64,000 nucleotides of DNA, from assembly GCA_020746875.1 (NCBI GenBank), contig JAGTJL010000002.1, positions 744,001-808,000 on the forward strand, read 5' to 3'. Below the pieces are notes generated by a model. It saw nothing but the letters and a program-made list of their open reading frames with translations. It ran no database searches and was not told the origin of the DNA. The translations under genes were made by a program, and so were the position numbers. This document shows, one piece after another, positions 19,206 to 30,601 of the stretch. This stretch comes from Rhexocercosporidium sp. MPI-PUGE-AT-0058 (taxonomy: Eukaryota; Ascomycota; Leotiomycetes; Helotiales). The number at the start of each line of letters is the position of its first letter. Position 1 is the stretch's first letter.

Positions 19206-20197
19206 TTAAATAACATTTCCACGCATTTGAGATCTCACCGCTCGAGGTTGGACAGGCTCGAAAGGGGTGTCGGGTCGACGCGGCGTTTGAACGTCGAGTG
19301 AGGGGAGGTGAACAGTGTCAAGATCTCGGACGCCTTCAGGATGGTAAAAGTACGGATACATCTCAGCAACGTGTTCGGCTGGGAGCTGGCTATGAGCCGT
19401 GTCCTGTTTGTCGGCAAAACGCATCTCCTCAACACTTCGAATGTCGTAGTTCCCCACCTCTCCAGGAGCCAATTCAATGTCTAACTGAGGAATGGTTCTT
19501 GGACCGAGGCCTATGGCTTGCGGACTGGGTATGGTGACTGAATCAACGTCGCTCAGGATACTGGTCGGGCTCGTCGAGCCAGACACCGCTTGTTCATTGA
19601 AATTGTCGAAGGAGCCCCTGGCCCTTTCGGGATCCTGACCCCTTGGTCTCCCGTGCGATATGTCTGGGTGCAGATATTCGGATCGAGGTGGAGCCGAAGG
19701 AGCGAAAAAGTCGACCCGAGTATGAACTGAAGGAACCCGGCCGGTTTCTAGAGTTAAGAGTCGACCGCGGTCCTGCTTACGCTCTCCTTTGTCTGAAATA
19801 GACCACTTCACGGCTTTCGGCAGTACGAAGATTAAGAGCGCTGTGAGATCGCAGCATGTTACAAGCGCGAACAGCAAGATGCTGTGCGACTCTCTTATCG
19901 GCTCGTACCAGAGAAATGCCAGAATAATGCTACAAAGCAATCAGCAAAAATCTGTATAGCGCGAATAGATACTTACTTGAAGCAAAAATAGGCCACGATG
20001 AATGTGGACGAGAGGGGTTTCGACATAGAAATATGAACAATTACATGGAATAGAGGTATTACAGCTAAGGTTGTGACCGCAGCTGCAATGTACGGGATTG
20101 AAGGTGATGTTGAATGTGCTTGGCAAATGTACCATGTGCTCGATTGAAAGCCCAGTTTCGCAATGTAGAATAAGTATAGTAGTGTAAATGAATCCAT
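19206..20197 (-). CDS. Four-helix membrane protein with long cytosolic tail
   Basis: The model is complement(join(19206..19929, 19977..20197)), 314 residues. The 47-bp intron (GTAAGT...TTTGTAG) fits phase 2. ATG 20197 (MDSFTLLYLFYIAKLG) is preferred over the longer frame because it starts directly with a hydrophobic helix. Helices lie in roughly the first 115 residues ('IPYIAAAVTTLAVIPLFHVI', 'FIVAYFCFNIILAFLW', 'ILLFALVTCCDLTALLIFVL'). About 190 polar, Pro/Ser-rich residues follow with no known domain. The family is not recognised. Confidence 0.6.
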
Positions 20198-21609
20198 GTT
20201 GAGATGAAGATAGATGTGAGGATGTCCGCTGAGTATACACAATTACGCAGGAGGGAAAGGAGATATTAAAATCCTCCGTTCCTGTTGCAGGCTGTGCAGT
20301 TGACCGTGAGACGAACAGCCCTCGCTGGCACGTTACTTGACTAGCATTCTGCAGCCGCGATCTGCGGCTCCTCCGGACGCGTTTGATCACACTGGCGTGA
20401 AGAGCACAAATCAGGTGTCCCACGCTATCCGGGGAACCTTGCTAGGCGTGTGGTCCAAGCTACTGCAAGCAAACGGCAAACACTAGTCGCTTACAGTCAC
20501 AAATAAGCGAACACAGGCATGAACACCCTCCTTTTCCGCTACGAACAATCAAATCCTTCCGAGATCCGGCCAACCCCCCCTCCCTCCTCCCCCAGAACAG
20601 AACCGGTTAATTTCGCAAGGACTCTCTATGGTGTATGATCGTATATCATACTGCATGGACCTACTGCTGTGTTGAGGCACAGTACAGATCTCCACTCCGG
20701 TCACAGAGGTTGCATTGACGGTCGCAGGACAATCTCGATCAGGCCGATTATGATCACATATGAGCTTAGGATGAGATCTGCCTCACTCCTCTACTAGTTT
20801 CCGCACGAGTCGTATATCTTAGTATCGTGCGGAGCTCTAAACAACTTACAATATGACTGTCTGTCACCTTTACAAAGCAGATACAGGCATGATAGCCGCA
20901 GAAACCAGTATGAAGGCAATCACAAATCCTGGCATTTATTACATGGGTTGGCTCTATCTATCTGCTCTCCCAGAATCGTCGACTGACAAAGTGGCTAGAT
21001 CCGAGGTCTAATTGTTGGAAAGCCTTGGCAATCTAAAACATTGGACTTGTTGGTTTTCTAAATGTTGGTTCCTACCGATGATCATGGCCACTTCTGGCCG
21101 TGCAACACGCAAAGTCTAAATTCTGGACTCACGCACCCATGGTGACTGACGGGAGAGAGCCAAGCTACTTTCAAGTACGCATCCAGAGAGGCAGTCACTC
21201 ACGGATGGATTACGAAAGCACTCCGCCTCCTACCCCTTTGTGAGTATTCCCGCCCTTCTGTCATTGAATTCACCGGGTCTGCAAGAAGCTCTTCGATCCG
21301 CTCTCTGCTTCGTCTCTGCCGTGAAAGTGACAATCTTTCAAAGCTGCCGGACAAGAGTGGGTAGCGTGTAGTCAACTGGTCAAAGTTCTGGCTACTGGGC
21401 AGTCGTGATTGATAATACTAGTCCCCGGTCAGGCACAGGGTTTTTGAGCATACCCATGAACATTGCGTAGGTGGGGAAGACGGAAACAGTGGCATGAAGC
21501 ACTATGCATGGAAAGTCACTCTACAACAGGATGGCAGCAAGGTGTGAAAAGATTGACAGGCCAGGGTTATGGCAAAGATTTGTGCCTCTCAACATATCGG
21601 AACTATGAA
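20198..21609. other. Long intergenic stretch, no gene seen
   Basis: About 1.4 kb upstream of the minus-strand membrane gene, ending at the 3' end of the next minus-strand gene. Open frames are short. A C-rich run occurs near 20,575. I see no TIR motif or RNA gene. Confidence 0.45.
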
Positions 21610-22285
21610 CTACTTAGGAAGATCCCTTCCGCCAACACCTTTGCCCCCTTGAGCTTCTGTACCTCCATTCTTCTGAGTAGAAGTCGACGCCTCGTCATGT
21701 TCAGCTCCGCAAAAATGGGCCACGTCATGACCTGGAACCACGCGGGGGAACTCGTTAGGATTGTGTGCAAACGACGACCGTGAAAACGGATTCGCGACCA
21801 GTGCCGAACTTTGATCAGAGACCCCGCTTACTGGCTGGAGTCCTGTCTGCTCATACAGACGAAGTCGCTCGTGCAGGATGTTGATGTATGCGTCGCGCTC
21901 ATGGAGCTTCCCCCGAAGCGCAGTTTGCATCTCATTTTGCTCTGCCCAAGCCTTTGCGTATGTATTCTTCGTATTAGAGAATTCCTTTTTCATCCTTTCA
22001 AGACCATTTGCTAGGGTTCTTGATCTTTCCGCCTCGCCATAGCCCCAGATCTGAGTGTGTTCTGCATGAATTCGAGCTTCATCACGCTGCAGAATAGCTG
22101 TTTGCAGCAATGCTTGAAGGTCGTTCACCGAGAGGTGAGAATTTGTCACGGAGAGGATGCCCTAGTCGAAATTAATACATATCGTACGGGTACGGAAACA
22201 TCACGATATATCTGACCTCTTGTGGAGCTAGAACGGCCTCATTATTCGCTAGGTGGCCGGTCGTACCAGCATTTGCAGTCGACAT
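21610..22285 (-). CDS. Coiled-coil protein, two exons, 206 aa
   Basis: The model is complement(join(21610..22161, 22217..22285)). Exon 1 encodes 'MSTANAGTTGHLANNEAVLA'. A 55-bp intron with a weak GTCAGA donor keeps phase 0 into exon 2. Residues roughly 30-120 form a charged coiled coil ('RTLANGLERMKKEFSNTKN', 'LHERLRLYEQ'). The C-terminus is polar and disordered. It is transcribed divergently from the next gene, itself a coiled-coil protein, so the two may share a promoter. No family is recognised. Confidence 0.5.
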
Positions 22286-22614
22286 TTTGCAAATTTAATG
22301 TGGAATAGAAGTAGTGTTAAGGGTAGAGATTAATTGAACATGCAAAATGGGATACAGAAGCATGAGATACAGAGGCCGTTATATAGTGACCCCATGATGG
22401 TGGAAGGAAGCGGCCTAAGCGACTGCTCAGGGTTCCTAGGTTGAATTGCTGTCGCTATTGGCGCTCACTCAATTACGCAGATCGGCAGGCTGGGGGCTCT
22501 AGTCCCTGTTACACGCGGCACGGATTCTTCCTTGGCCTTGCACTTAGCGTGAGCATAAGATAACCTAGATACGAGGAATTGCCGCGTTTTGGTGCTCCCA
22601 TTGTGTTGAGCAAC

Positions 22615-23595
22615 ATGTCGCACCATCAACGAATTGCGCAGTTAGAGGAAGAAATTAGGCAGCTCCAAAGTGCGCAGAATATGTCTACTTATTCGTTTTC
22701 TCATCCGTCAGGGTCTGAAGAGCCAAATCCTCAATTTTCAGGGCACGGTTTAGACCCAGCTCGACAGTATACACCTTTACAACCCCACCCTGAGAGTCCC
22801 CAACATCAACGTCCCTTTCCTTACGGCGGGCGTGTTATACGAGCTGGAAACCATACCACAAGGCGGGATGGACAGCCTGATGATAGAATAGACGCCATGT
22901 GGGAACTGTAAGTGACTTCCTATCCAACAGCACTCTACAGTACTAAATCTTCTGCCACAGGTGTCATCAAACAAACCAAATGGTCGGAGACATACTTCAA
23001 ACAGTAACGTACTGTGCTTTCAGGCATCATCACAATCCACATCTAACTTGCTACCTCTAGGCAATCTACGGAATGTGTGCAGGAATTGGTCAGGAGGGTG
23101 GAGAGGCTTGAATACTGGTGGATGAGCAACATGGAGAAGCAACATGCCGAGTCTCGTTTGCATTCCGTTCCTGAGCCGCAGCGTTCGAACCTCAGTCTGC
23201 CTAATTCTCGGCATCCGCAAGCACAGATACATGCTGATGGCGTGAGACCGACTTCAAATAGTGGCATGCACCTGAATAACATGTCTTTCACATCACCAGC
23301 GCCTTCGCTACGAAATCCACGAGAGGTCCATCCAGAATTGCCAGCAACCCAGCTGCCTCAGCCAGCATCACAAAGTTACGAGACTCAAATGACTGCTCCA
23401 TATATACTCAACCAACCACATTCCTCTGGATTCATCGGTCACGACCATCACCCGTCAAATCCACAGGATCTGGTTCCGTTAATCACTGCTGGACACATCC
23501 AGCCAGCCCCGGAGCAGCAGCAGCAATACTCTCAACCACTCACTGACGGATTTCGAGAGACGGATGAGTTCGAATTTTGGTCAAAGTTAGCTTAA
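22615..23595 (+). CDS. Coiled-coil, Gln/Pro-rich protein, three exons
   Basis: The model is join(22615..22907, 22961..23008, 23061..23595), 291 residues. Phases 2 and 2 match across both introns (GTAAGT and GTACTG donors). 'MSHHQRIAQLEEEIRQLQSA' and 'GDILQTVTQSTECVQELVRR' form two short coiled-coil segments. The rest is Pro/His/Gln-rich and probably disordered, ending 'DEFEFWSKLA'. The layout suggests a scaffold or regulatory protein but no domain is recognised. A start at 22579 is possible. Confidence 0.5.
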
Positions 23596-24303
23596 TTTTA
23601 GTTCTTCTAGTTTCTACAGTATGTAGTTAGGAGTTTGAAATATGAGATACAATATTTGGAGAAGGACCTCCAGTTAAGTTCAGTAAATGAAGTGTACTAA
23701 AAATATACGTGTGCATAGCTCAATCAATAAGTTAGTAAGTAGATTAGATATCGCGATGTGCTCTGAGGATATCTCACCTTGGAGAGAGTTAATGCAAGTC
23801 GCCGGTTTGCCCGCTTCGATAGTCCTAATGTCCCAAAGAATAGTCGTAGAGTGTTGTAAGCTTAGTCAATTGGGGAATGCGGGCGATAGGAACTACAGTA
23901 ATGACTTGTGGTGCCAAGCAAGAACAAGGAGCGGAAGAGTACATCCACACAGCTAAATCTATCTCCGGAAACATCCTGCATAAGCCATAAATATCTTCAA
24001 AACGTCCTCTAAAATACATCCTCGATGGAGCTTAGTAACTTAAAGGCAAAATAAAATACCTAAGGATTGTATTCGAAGTGCCACTCTGCCAGTTTTGTCA
24101 GGCCAGAGCCAATTCTTGCCCGTTCCCTGTGCAGAAGCCGAAAATGGCCATGCTACGGCTACTTGACCCAAAATTGTTTAAATGGAATTGCCGTTCCATG
24201 ATAAAGTATAATAGAACAGCATTCGTTGTTTTCACCGTTGCGTTAGCGGCTAATTGTGACTACCACTTGGTGGCAAAGGTAGGCACGGTACGACACTTCA
24301 AGA
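23596..24303. other. Intergenic, no gene seen
   Basis: Mixed short frames on both strands. No repeat, RNA gene or element end is recognised. Confidence 0.4.
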
Positions 24304-25077
24304 ATGAAAGACAAGGGTCAATTGAGAGGAGCCCATCGGACACCCCCCGAGATCTGGAATCAAGTCCGAACTTATTTACCTATCTTTTCGAGGTATACAT
24401 TAGATTCTGTGTTAGGAGGGTCGGAAAATCAACACCTCCGAATTTGGCATTCGATATTCAAGAACGAAGATTTTCTCGACGAAGCGACGAATAAGGGATT
24501 GAATCCTGTTCTAATTGGGCACGACCTAAACAAGCTTTATCATTCCAAATACAACAAGTCGAAGCCTGGAACATCCTATCTCGTTCTAGTGCTTGCCTTT
24601 GATGGCGCTGGTGGAAAGTACGAAAAGCCCGCGCTGCTCCATCCCATGGCTCTAAAGAAGTCTTTGCAACCACACGAGTTACTAGAGGACAACTTAACTG
24701 AAGAGTACTTCTTCCCTGAGAGTAGAATTATCCTAAATGTAGCGGATATTCATAATGCGCATTACACTCCTGTCGATCAGCCACGACGACTTACGTCCCG
24801 CAAAATCCAAGGTTTATATTCTGCTTACTTATATTGGAACGATCCGGAGTTTGAGCTCAGGATTATCGAACCAGAAAATGTGAAGGGGGTAGGAAAGGCT
24901 TTAACGAAGAAGAATGTATCTGGGATTGTTGCACTATCTTGGTTCCACCTTCCCAGCAAGAAGCTACGGCAGCACGTCTTTGCATATCCCGGCATGGCAC
25001 TCCAGACAGACCAGATAAATAACGGAGAGAGGGGTAGTTCCTTCAAGATTACGGGCTGGAAATGGAAGAAACCATAG
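24304..25077 (+). CDS. F-box-like protein, 257 aa
   Basis: ATG 24304. 'TPPEIWNQVRTYLPIFSRYT', followed by 'LRIWHSIFKNEDFLDEAT' and 'LNPVLIGHDLNKLYH', aligns by eye with the F-box gene at 18133 ('MPPEIWDQIAQYL', 'RLWSAIFRDDSWADLI', 'LHLILVGPNLG'). The two therefore appear to be diverged relatives within 6 kb. The N-terminal Leu-Pro of the F-box is replaced (H-R-T-P-P), so Skp1 binding may be weakened. The C-terminal half has no known domain. An upstream exon is possible because a second frame overlaps 24078-24494. Confidence 0.58.
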   Translation: MKDKGQLRGAHRTPPEIWNQVRTYLPIFSRYTLDSVLGGSENQHLRIWHSIFKNEDFLDEATNKGLNPVLIGHDLNKLYHSKYNKSKPGTSYLVLVLAFDGAGGKYEKPALLHPMALKKSLQPHELLEDNLTEEYFFPESRIILNVADIHNAHYTPVDQPRRLTSRKIQGLYSAYLYWNDPEFELRIIEPENVKGVGKALTKKNVSGIVALSWFHLPSKKLRQHVFAYPGMALQTDQINNGERGSSFKITGWKWKKP

Positions 25078-25841
25078 ATTATATTATATCCAAATAGTGA
25101 GCTAGAAGACTAATGACATCAGGGAGAAACGTCGATAACAGGGGAAGTTGTCCAATAGGGATTCCAAATCCAGAGCATTATTCCCTAATTAAGTTAGAGC
25201 AGCAAACCCCTACAGCTATTACCCCTACTACGAAGTGGTTTAAGAGTATTCAAGAAGCGCATATAATATATTTATCCCAGAGAGTATATAAAATTTCAAG
25301 ATCTTCACAAACTGAGGGCCTCCTGAATCTAAAGTAAGTTAACGTCCATCACTGCGTGCCGAGACATCCTGTGTGCCGAGACGAACTAATCAAATCGTGA
25401 GGATTCCAAATTTTTCTTCGTAATATCGCTTTTAAACTACCTCTAACAAAAATTATTTCTATTTAGATTTAGGAATATGTTCATTAAGTTAGTTCTTTAG
25501 GTCATGATATGTGTTGCAAATCATGCGGAAGGTATTTCTAATGTCTTCATTAGACTCTCCTTGTTCTAGGTTGATGGTTCATATCCAGTTGCGCTTCCAG
25601 ATTCAACCACATCACGTGCTCGGTTAGCTCTGTTTACTTTGGGGCATAAATTACCGAGCTAGATCTGCAGGTATAAGTGAGAATGTGGCTGCCCGGCTGC
25701 ACAAGAACGCACACGAGCCAGGAAAGGCTTCAGCTTAGGGGAGTTTTCCAGATCAACAAATGTTATTTAATTATGTAAAAAACATTTCAGGTCTTCAAGT
25801 CCAAACGAAACAGATCAGAGAAGAGGAAGAAAACTTTAATC
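25078..25841. other. Intergenic with truncated MITE
   Basis: The 3' flanks of convergent genes meet here. It contains the truncated type 2-like MITE at 25342-25495, and otherwise nothing I can support. Confidence 0.5.
25342..25495. repeat. Truncated MITE of type 2
   Basis: After TA (25340-25341) it starts ACGTCCATCACTGCGTGCCG and continues with sequence similar to the left half of 12411-12656, including the TTCTTCGTAATATC stretch and AATATGTTC. The right terminus is absent. The motif reads CGAGAC, as in type 2, but its first copy has CGTGCC, as in the NLR elements. Confidence 0.75.
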
Positions 25842-27772
25842 TCAAGATTTCAAAAATCGACCTTGCTTAAAGGACAGGCGTCCAAGCTTAACGAGTTGAT
25901 GCCCATACCAAAGGATGCGAATTATCCTGTCGGGTGTCATCCCAGCCATTTCCCGGTAGATGTCATCCTCGTCATATTTATGTCTCCATATACCAGACCG
26001 GAAGACCTTATAAGAGAAATATTTATCGGGGTATATCGTGGTATCAACCCATGAGAAACCGCACATGGCAAAATCTTCAGGTAGAGGTGTCAGTTCTCTG
26101 TTACTGTTCTCTCTACCGGGCATTTTATCGTGTTGGGAGTGCTTCTCGGGATCCTTCCGCACTAAATCCGTCAGGGCTGTGGCCAGGAGCTCCCAAGGAA
26201 ATCCTTTCATCATGTCTTCGTACAAAGGCAGTATCGCTTCGTTGTCTCCATCCATTTGTGCCACGTGGTGTAAGAATACCAAAAGCACGTGGATATACGG
26301 TAGCACGTTAGGGTCATTAGTTCTGTTCAAGACGGTCTTTGCAGTTTCATCGCTGAGTCTAATCGCCGTCTTGCACCTGTCAATTTCTTTGGCCGATTGC
26401 TGGACGGTGCTTGGATCTAGGACATCGATCCTGATGACCCACGCCGGAGGATTAGGCGTCGCTAGAAAGTGAAGTACTGCAGCAGCGTTAATTATGGCAA
26501 TATGATAGCCTTGCTCCATGAACTTTCGAGTGACTCGTCTAATTTGAGGGTCCAGTAGCCGCAAGAAGCTGCCCAAAAAGTACTCGTACTCGCCTGGCTT
26601 CGTAAATGTGGAGATAACTGCATGACATTTAATAAATGTGCTTTCGAATGGTAGGGTTCGGGATAGAGCTTGGTCTTCATTCAGAAACGGAGAAAAAAGA
26701 GTCAGGATCGATTTTCGAGCAGACTCGAACGGAATCGTCTGAGGTAAGTAAGCACACGCTCATTTGGGTAGAGAATATTTAAACTTACCACGCTCAGAGA
26801 TTTGACGTAATAGAACAATTGTTGAAGGACGTTTGTTCGAGCTAATACTGCCAGGTGGTGATACAGTCTTCCTGTTGTTACAGCTCTGCGGGAACATTTG
26901 GAATACCAGCGTCTTGCTACCACAGCCCATACTTCTTTGTCTTGAAAATCGTCGTCTTCGATGGCTATTCTGTACCGAGCTAGGTCTCCTAAGAATTCCA
27001 TCCAAATCTCCTGGAAAATAGGGACAGTTTCAAGTAGGAGTGTCGTCATGGAGTAAGCCAAGTATAAGAACGCGAGCATATGGTCTAGGGAAGCTGGCAA
27101 GTGATGTCTCAAAAGCTCGAGGAGCGGATGGATTGCGTGACGCCATAGTCTCGCTGGCATTGAGTACTTCGTCGCCAACCGTTTTAATGCTGGAGATGCT
27201 GAAGGATGTTGAGAAACCAACAAAAAGTCGTGATGTTCATGTATTAGCGTACGATGCAAGGCAAAGAGTGCTTGCCATTGCTGATTGTTTATATAAGGTG
27301 GCGAAGCCTGATCTACTTGTGCAAGATCGTTGTCCACCTCGATGCACTTCGCTTCTATCATCGTCAAGCCTGTATAGATGCCCTGGGCCTCAGCAACCAG
27401 CTGCTCTTGAGATATTGCGCTAGTTTTAGGTTGCATGATAATATCATAGTTGTTGTCCTTTACAGGTGGCACAGAAGCATGCCCACGGCCGACGGTGGTT
27501 CCTGCAGCGGGCCGCACGAGCTCGAGGGATCTGGCTCCAACTCTCTCAGCTTGAACTGATGCGCTAACGATAGCCTTCGCACATGGAAAGGATACGTGTG
27601 GATGCGGTTGAAGGCCTATTATTTTTGATCCGGGCGCCTGTACACTGTATTGATCTTTGAAAAGACTTTCATTCTTGAGGTCAAGATAAATTGGCTCGAC
27701 TGGTAGAAGTATTGGCAGATTACTGCTGTGTTCCGATGTTGTAGTTTCGTTGTTTTTCTTCAAGACATCCAT
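25842..27772 (-). CDS. Est1/SMG-type DNA/RNA-binding domain protein
   Basis: The model is complement(join(25842..26738, 26789..27772)), 626 residues. The 50-bp intron has a perfect GTAAGT donor and phase 0. Residues about 255-340 ('EIWMEFLGDLARYRIAIEDD', 'GRLYHHLAVLARTNVLQQLF', then 'TIPFESARKSILTLFSPFLN') are the signature of the Est1-type DNA/RNA-binding domain shared by EST1, SMG5/6/7 and a large fungal-specific group. In that fold, helical repeats bind telomerase RNA, or phosphorylated UPF1 in nonsense-mediated decay. The N-terminal 90 residues look disordered. I see no PIN nuclease. It is intact and probably belongs to the fungal-specific branch, whose exact role is unknown. Confidence 0.82.
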
Positions 27773-28307
27773 CCGTTGAGGAACAGCTCGTTGTGCGTCA
27801 TCGTAATAGCTCGCAATTCTCTTTCGCTTGATGGAAGGGAGAGAAGCTACTGAGAATCTGATCAGAATTTACCTTGCGGATAGACCATTAAGGTTTAAAT
27901 ATTAACAAACACTGAAGTGTTGCGACGGTGTCACCCTGTATGCTTATACCGAGGTCCCTCATTCTCCTTTCCTTGACATTGGCGCCCCGAAAATGAAATT
28001 ACTAGATCTTAGTTTACTTCTGCCATACTCGAATTATTCTCCGAGTGTATACTTGATTGGTATCTCATCTGATCTTGTGGTAGCCTTTTTCCGACAGTTT
28101 GTTTTTCATTCTTACCCCGAAGCCAATATTTGCCTAAATTTTGAGGTCGGTTTTGGCTTCCAAGTCGTTTCCCGGTCTAAACATCCACTAATGAAAGGTG
28201 AAGAAAGATCATCTCAACCTCCATTTCCGGCAGCTTTTACGAAGTAATGAGTCCCTTAGCCCTGCTATAGTACAGTCCACCTCACCTCTTTTCATCTCTG
28301 TGATTCT
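27773..28307. other. Divergent promoter region
   Basis: Lies between the Est1-type gene and the plus-strand membrane gene. A plus-strand frame at 27993-28247 has no family features. Confidence 0.4.
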
Positions 28308-29110
28308 ATGCGATTATCCAATCAATCATACCCGTATTTACTAGATATGTCGATCGCGTTGCACATCTGGGTTTCTATTATTGAACTGATTGTTATCACT
28401 TCGTCAGGCATTTTTATTATTCTGTATGGCATCGTAGCGCTATGTATGCCAAGCTCGAAACATGCCGGAATACTCACTGTTATTGTAATCCCTCCACCCT
28501 TCTCCAGAAGTGGCCGCTTTAACACATACAGTTCGACTTAAAGAATTCATCTCAACAACACCCGACCGATATACAAACTGCGAGCGATAGCATTAAAAAC
28601 TACACCATAGGAACCAAGTATTTCTGTACTGGATATGCTAGTAGTATTTCCTGTAACGACCTGCCTCTGAGATTTTCTGAGCTCTTGTCTCAAGAATTGA
28701 CTGTTTCGACCATCACTCCAATCCGAAGTACATCAACCTTGTCACAGAGTCTCAAATATGTCTCTCAAGGAACCATGGAAATCCCCTTGATTATTGGGAT
28801 CATCTCAACCGTGTTCTTGGTTGCTCTCTTTCACTACTCGTTTTGGAAGGGAGAGGCAATCTTCGAATACATGAGTTGGGGTTTGCCTTTAGAGCTGGTG
28901 CTGAGTAGCATAGGGAATCTAATATGTGTGATATTTTTCATGCTCCCAACGATCATTCTCTCGGTCTTGTATTCCACAGCTAGAAATCTGCCACCGGGTA
29001 TTACTGCGAAGAAGGGGAGATTCTTTCATGATTGTATTATACTTGGTTGTTCTGCAGTAGCTATAGCTATCTGCGTGGTTTCAAGGTCCTTGCGGAAGTA
29101 CATACTTTAG
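28308..29110 (+). CDS. Multi-pass membrane protein, two exons, 251 aa
   Basis: The model is join(28308..28484, 28532..29110). The 47-bp intron (GTAATC...ACATACAG, branch TTTAACA) is phase 0 on both sides. A first helix ('ELIVITSSGIFIILYGIVAL') is followed by a polar Ser/Thr-rich loop of about 100 residues with two Cys, then three helices ('IPLIIGIISTVFLVALFHYS', 'LELVLSSIGNLICVIFFMLP', 'IILGCSAVAIAICVV'). The topology (helix, large outer loop, three helices) resembles fungal plasma-membrane organisers of the SUR7/claudin type, but I see no diagnostic motif. Confidence 0.6.
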
Positions 29111-29314
29111 CAGGGCAGATACTAAGTGATGTCATGATGTATTGGAATCGCGTCATAGTTAGAAGGTTGCTATTGAATAGAGGTTTACATATCATTATTC
29201 CTTTCTTCTTACTCTTATGCCTTCCATGTTTTCATGCTTCGCACGGAGCCGCATGCGGCATAGGCTTATAGAGTAGCGTAAATATCGAAAACTCCTTTCG
29301 CAATTATTCATGTA

Positions 29315-29447
29315 ACGTCCCTCCCTGCGTAGCGAGACTCCCTGTGTGGCGAGACAGACCAATGAAATTGCAAGGATTCTGATTTTTTCTTCGTAATATC
29401 TCTTTTAAGCTAACAACAGTAAAAATTATTCATGTTCAGAGTCAGTA
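29315..29447. mobile_element. Left half of a type 2 MITE, split by the 31-kb composite
   Basis: Starts ACGTCCCTCCCTGCGTAGCG after TA (29313-29314) and matches the left half of 12411-12656 up to '...CAGAGTCAG' plus TA (29446-29447), where the composite begins. The continuation, 'ATATG', is at 60453. Confidence 0.92.
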
Positions 29448-29960
29448 ACGTCCCTCCCTGCGTGCCGAGAAACCCTGCGTGCCGAGAAAAAACAAGGGTA
29501 CTTTGACTTTGAGCATCTTAAACTCCACACTACCTTATGAGCTAATAAAAATAAAAGATTAAAAGCATTTATATAGCTATTTGTTAGCAATTTGACCCCT
29601 TCTAAAGAAAATTTTGTATTCGCATCGTCGCCCTTTCGCCCGATTAATATGAAGCCTCTATTTAGGCTTTAGTACGAGCCCTCTACTATAGCCACACTGG
29701 CAAGCTCTTATTATCCCTTACACGTCTTAAAGGTCTCTATCTGAGCTTCAGATTCATGCCTTCGAAATGAGCTGATAAGCTCAGAGAGAAGGTTCTTCGA
29801 AGAGAAAGAGAGCGCGGGGACTTTGGCGTGTCGGTTTTTTAGTCATATCTTATGTAATCTCCCAATTCTGTGGCGCATAAATGCTGTGGCTCGTAAGCTG
29901 GTGGCTTTGCCTTGTGGCTTGCCTCGCTGTTTCAGACTTTGGTGGGTTGCTACTGTCTAT
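29448..29960 (+). repeat. Left subterminal region of the composite
   Basis: Resembles the inverted right end (59,998-60,450) and the ends of element 1, including 'AGCAATTTGACCCC', 'GCATCGTCGCCCTTTCGCC' and an inner, more diverged GTGGCTT block. Internal divergence is greater than in element 1. Confidence 0.7.
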
Positions 29961-30601
29961 ATAAGTAAACTTCAAAATCGGCTTTAGTTCCTAACTCTCA
30001 ATAATTGTTTTTTTTGACCCTTATTTTATGCGGTACTAATCATCACGTCGCCGATCATCGTCACTCAGCATCACATAAGAGTATTAATATAATGCCTGAG
30101 GCTTTTTTAAGCCTTCCGTCGAACATTCTAGCAATCTGGCGCTGATTTTATATCCTTCACGCGGTGTTTCCTATAGATACTAGTTCTATTCCCTTTAATA
30201 GTTCCTGTACTATTTAATCTGCGTTCCTCTCCTAATACCCCAGCTTATGATGACGCAGGCTTGGACCGCCCGGAGCCCCTAGCTTTAAAACGCGCTTTGT
30301 CTGAAGGCAACGACAAAGCAGCCCAATTCCCTCTCTCGACTCCTTCGAATTATATGAGCAGTCGAATCTATATGTTAGCATCAGTCAATAGCAAACACAG
30401 ACGAACGAAGCTATGCCAGGCACTACAGTAGTACTATCAACAAAGTCAAGCCGAAATTACCTCCTAGAATTCTCAGCTCGCAAATAACTACTAGTCCGCA
30501 CAACGCTCTCCTCTACCTCCACACTCTCCTCGACTCCATCCTCGACTCCCTCTTGTGCCATGTCCCGTCCAGACATCGACCGCAAGCAGTAAATCATCAA
30601 G

